Assembly: GCA_019914995.1 (NCBI GenBank) | Contig: CM034137.1 | Coordinates: 2,542,001-2,606,000 of the forward strand | Length of the DNA: 64,000 bases | Reading direction: 5' to 3' | From: Acanthochlamys bracteata | Taxonomy: Eukaryota > Streptophyta > Magnoliopsida > Pandanales > Velloziaceae | In this document: piece after piece, positions 63,991-64,000 of the stretch | Position numbering within the stretch: position 1 is the stretch's first letter | How the letters are laid out: each line of letters opens with the position of its first letter | Notes under the pieces: generated by a model | What the model was told of the DNA's origin: nothing | The model's database searches: none | What the model saw: the letters and a program-made list of their open reading frames with translations, nothing else | Position numbers and translations under genes: made by a program

Positions 63991-64000
63991 GCTTCCAAGT

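Overview
This is a nuclear chromosome segment from a flowering plant, almost certainly a eudicot. The evidence is many short exons with GT-AG introns, AT-rich intergenic DNA, plastid-targeted proteins (tocopherol cyclase, a plastid ribosomal protein, a plastidic glucose transporter), a plant peroxisomal PEX2, a nuclear tRNA-Ser, and a dense load of MITEs plus one Ty1/copia element. I cannot name the species. I rebuilt the exons by hand from splice sites and reading-frame continuity. For nine protein genes the exons join into uninterrupted frames; eight are complete and the ninth (EMC1) is cut by the left edge.

Layout. 87-6369 (-): EMC1, missing its last exon(s). 6584-6665 (+): tRNA-Ser(CGA). 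7788-11573 (+): eIF2 alpha, with a hAT MITE in intron 4. 14691-18626 (+): PEX2, a peroxisomal RING E3 ligase. 23609-29527 (+): VTE1 tocopherol cyclase. 30974-33066 (+): isochorismatase-family hydrolase. 35024-39949 (-): decayed copia retrotransposon with 134/135-bp LTRs and a 5-bp target duplication. 42367-45304 (+): type II peroxiredoxin that lacks the resolving cysteine, followed by a broken paralogue at 45936-46715. 46880-47548 (-): hotdog-fold thioesterase, divergent from 47718-48599 (+), PSRP3/Ycf65. 51784-55476 (-): plastidic glucose transporter. 56 kb to the right edge is gene-poor: MITEs, a long-arm foldback element, gene-like relics, and a broken Arg/Ser/Pro-rich coding stretch at the edge.

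The genes are ordinary, unrelated housekeeping loci and do not form a cluster. Some share a functional theme: translation (tRNA, eIF2 alpha, PSRP3), plastid metabolism (VTE1, PSRP3, glucose transporter) and redox (PrxII, VTE1). The main structural theme is MITE activity. At least four families can be recognised from terminal inverted repeats and target duplications: hAT-like with 8-bp duplications, two PIF/Harbinger (Tourist)-like groups with TTA/TAA duplications, and a Mutator-like foldback with a 9-bp duplication. Several sit inside introns or next to promoters.

I did not find a convincing undescribed multi-gene system. The most interesting points are the peroxiredoxin with valine at the resolving-cysteine position, its decayed neighbour that also lacks that cysteine, a probable GC-AG intron in PEX2, an orphan thioesterase exon beyond PSRP3, and MITE insertions beside splice sites.
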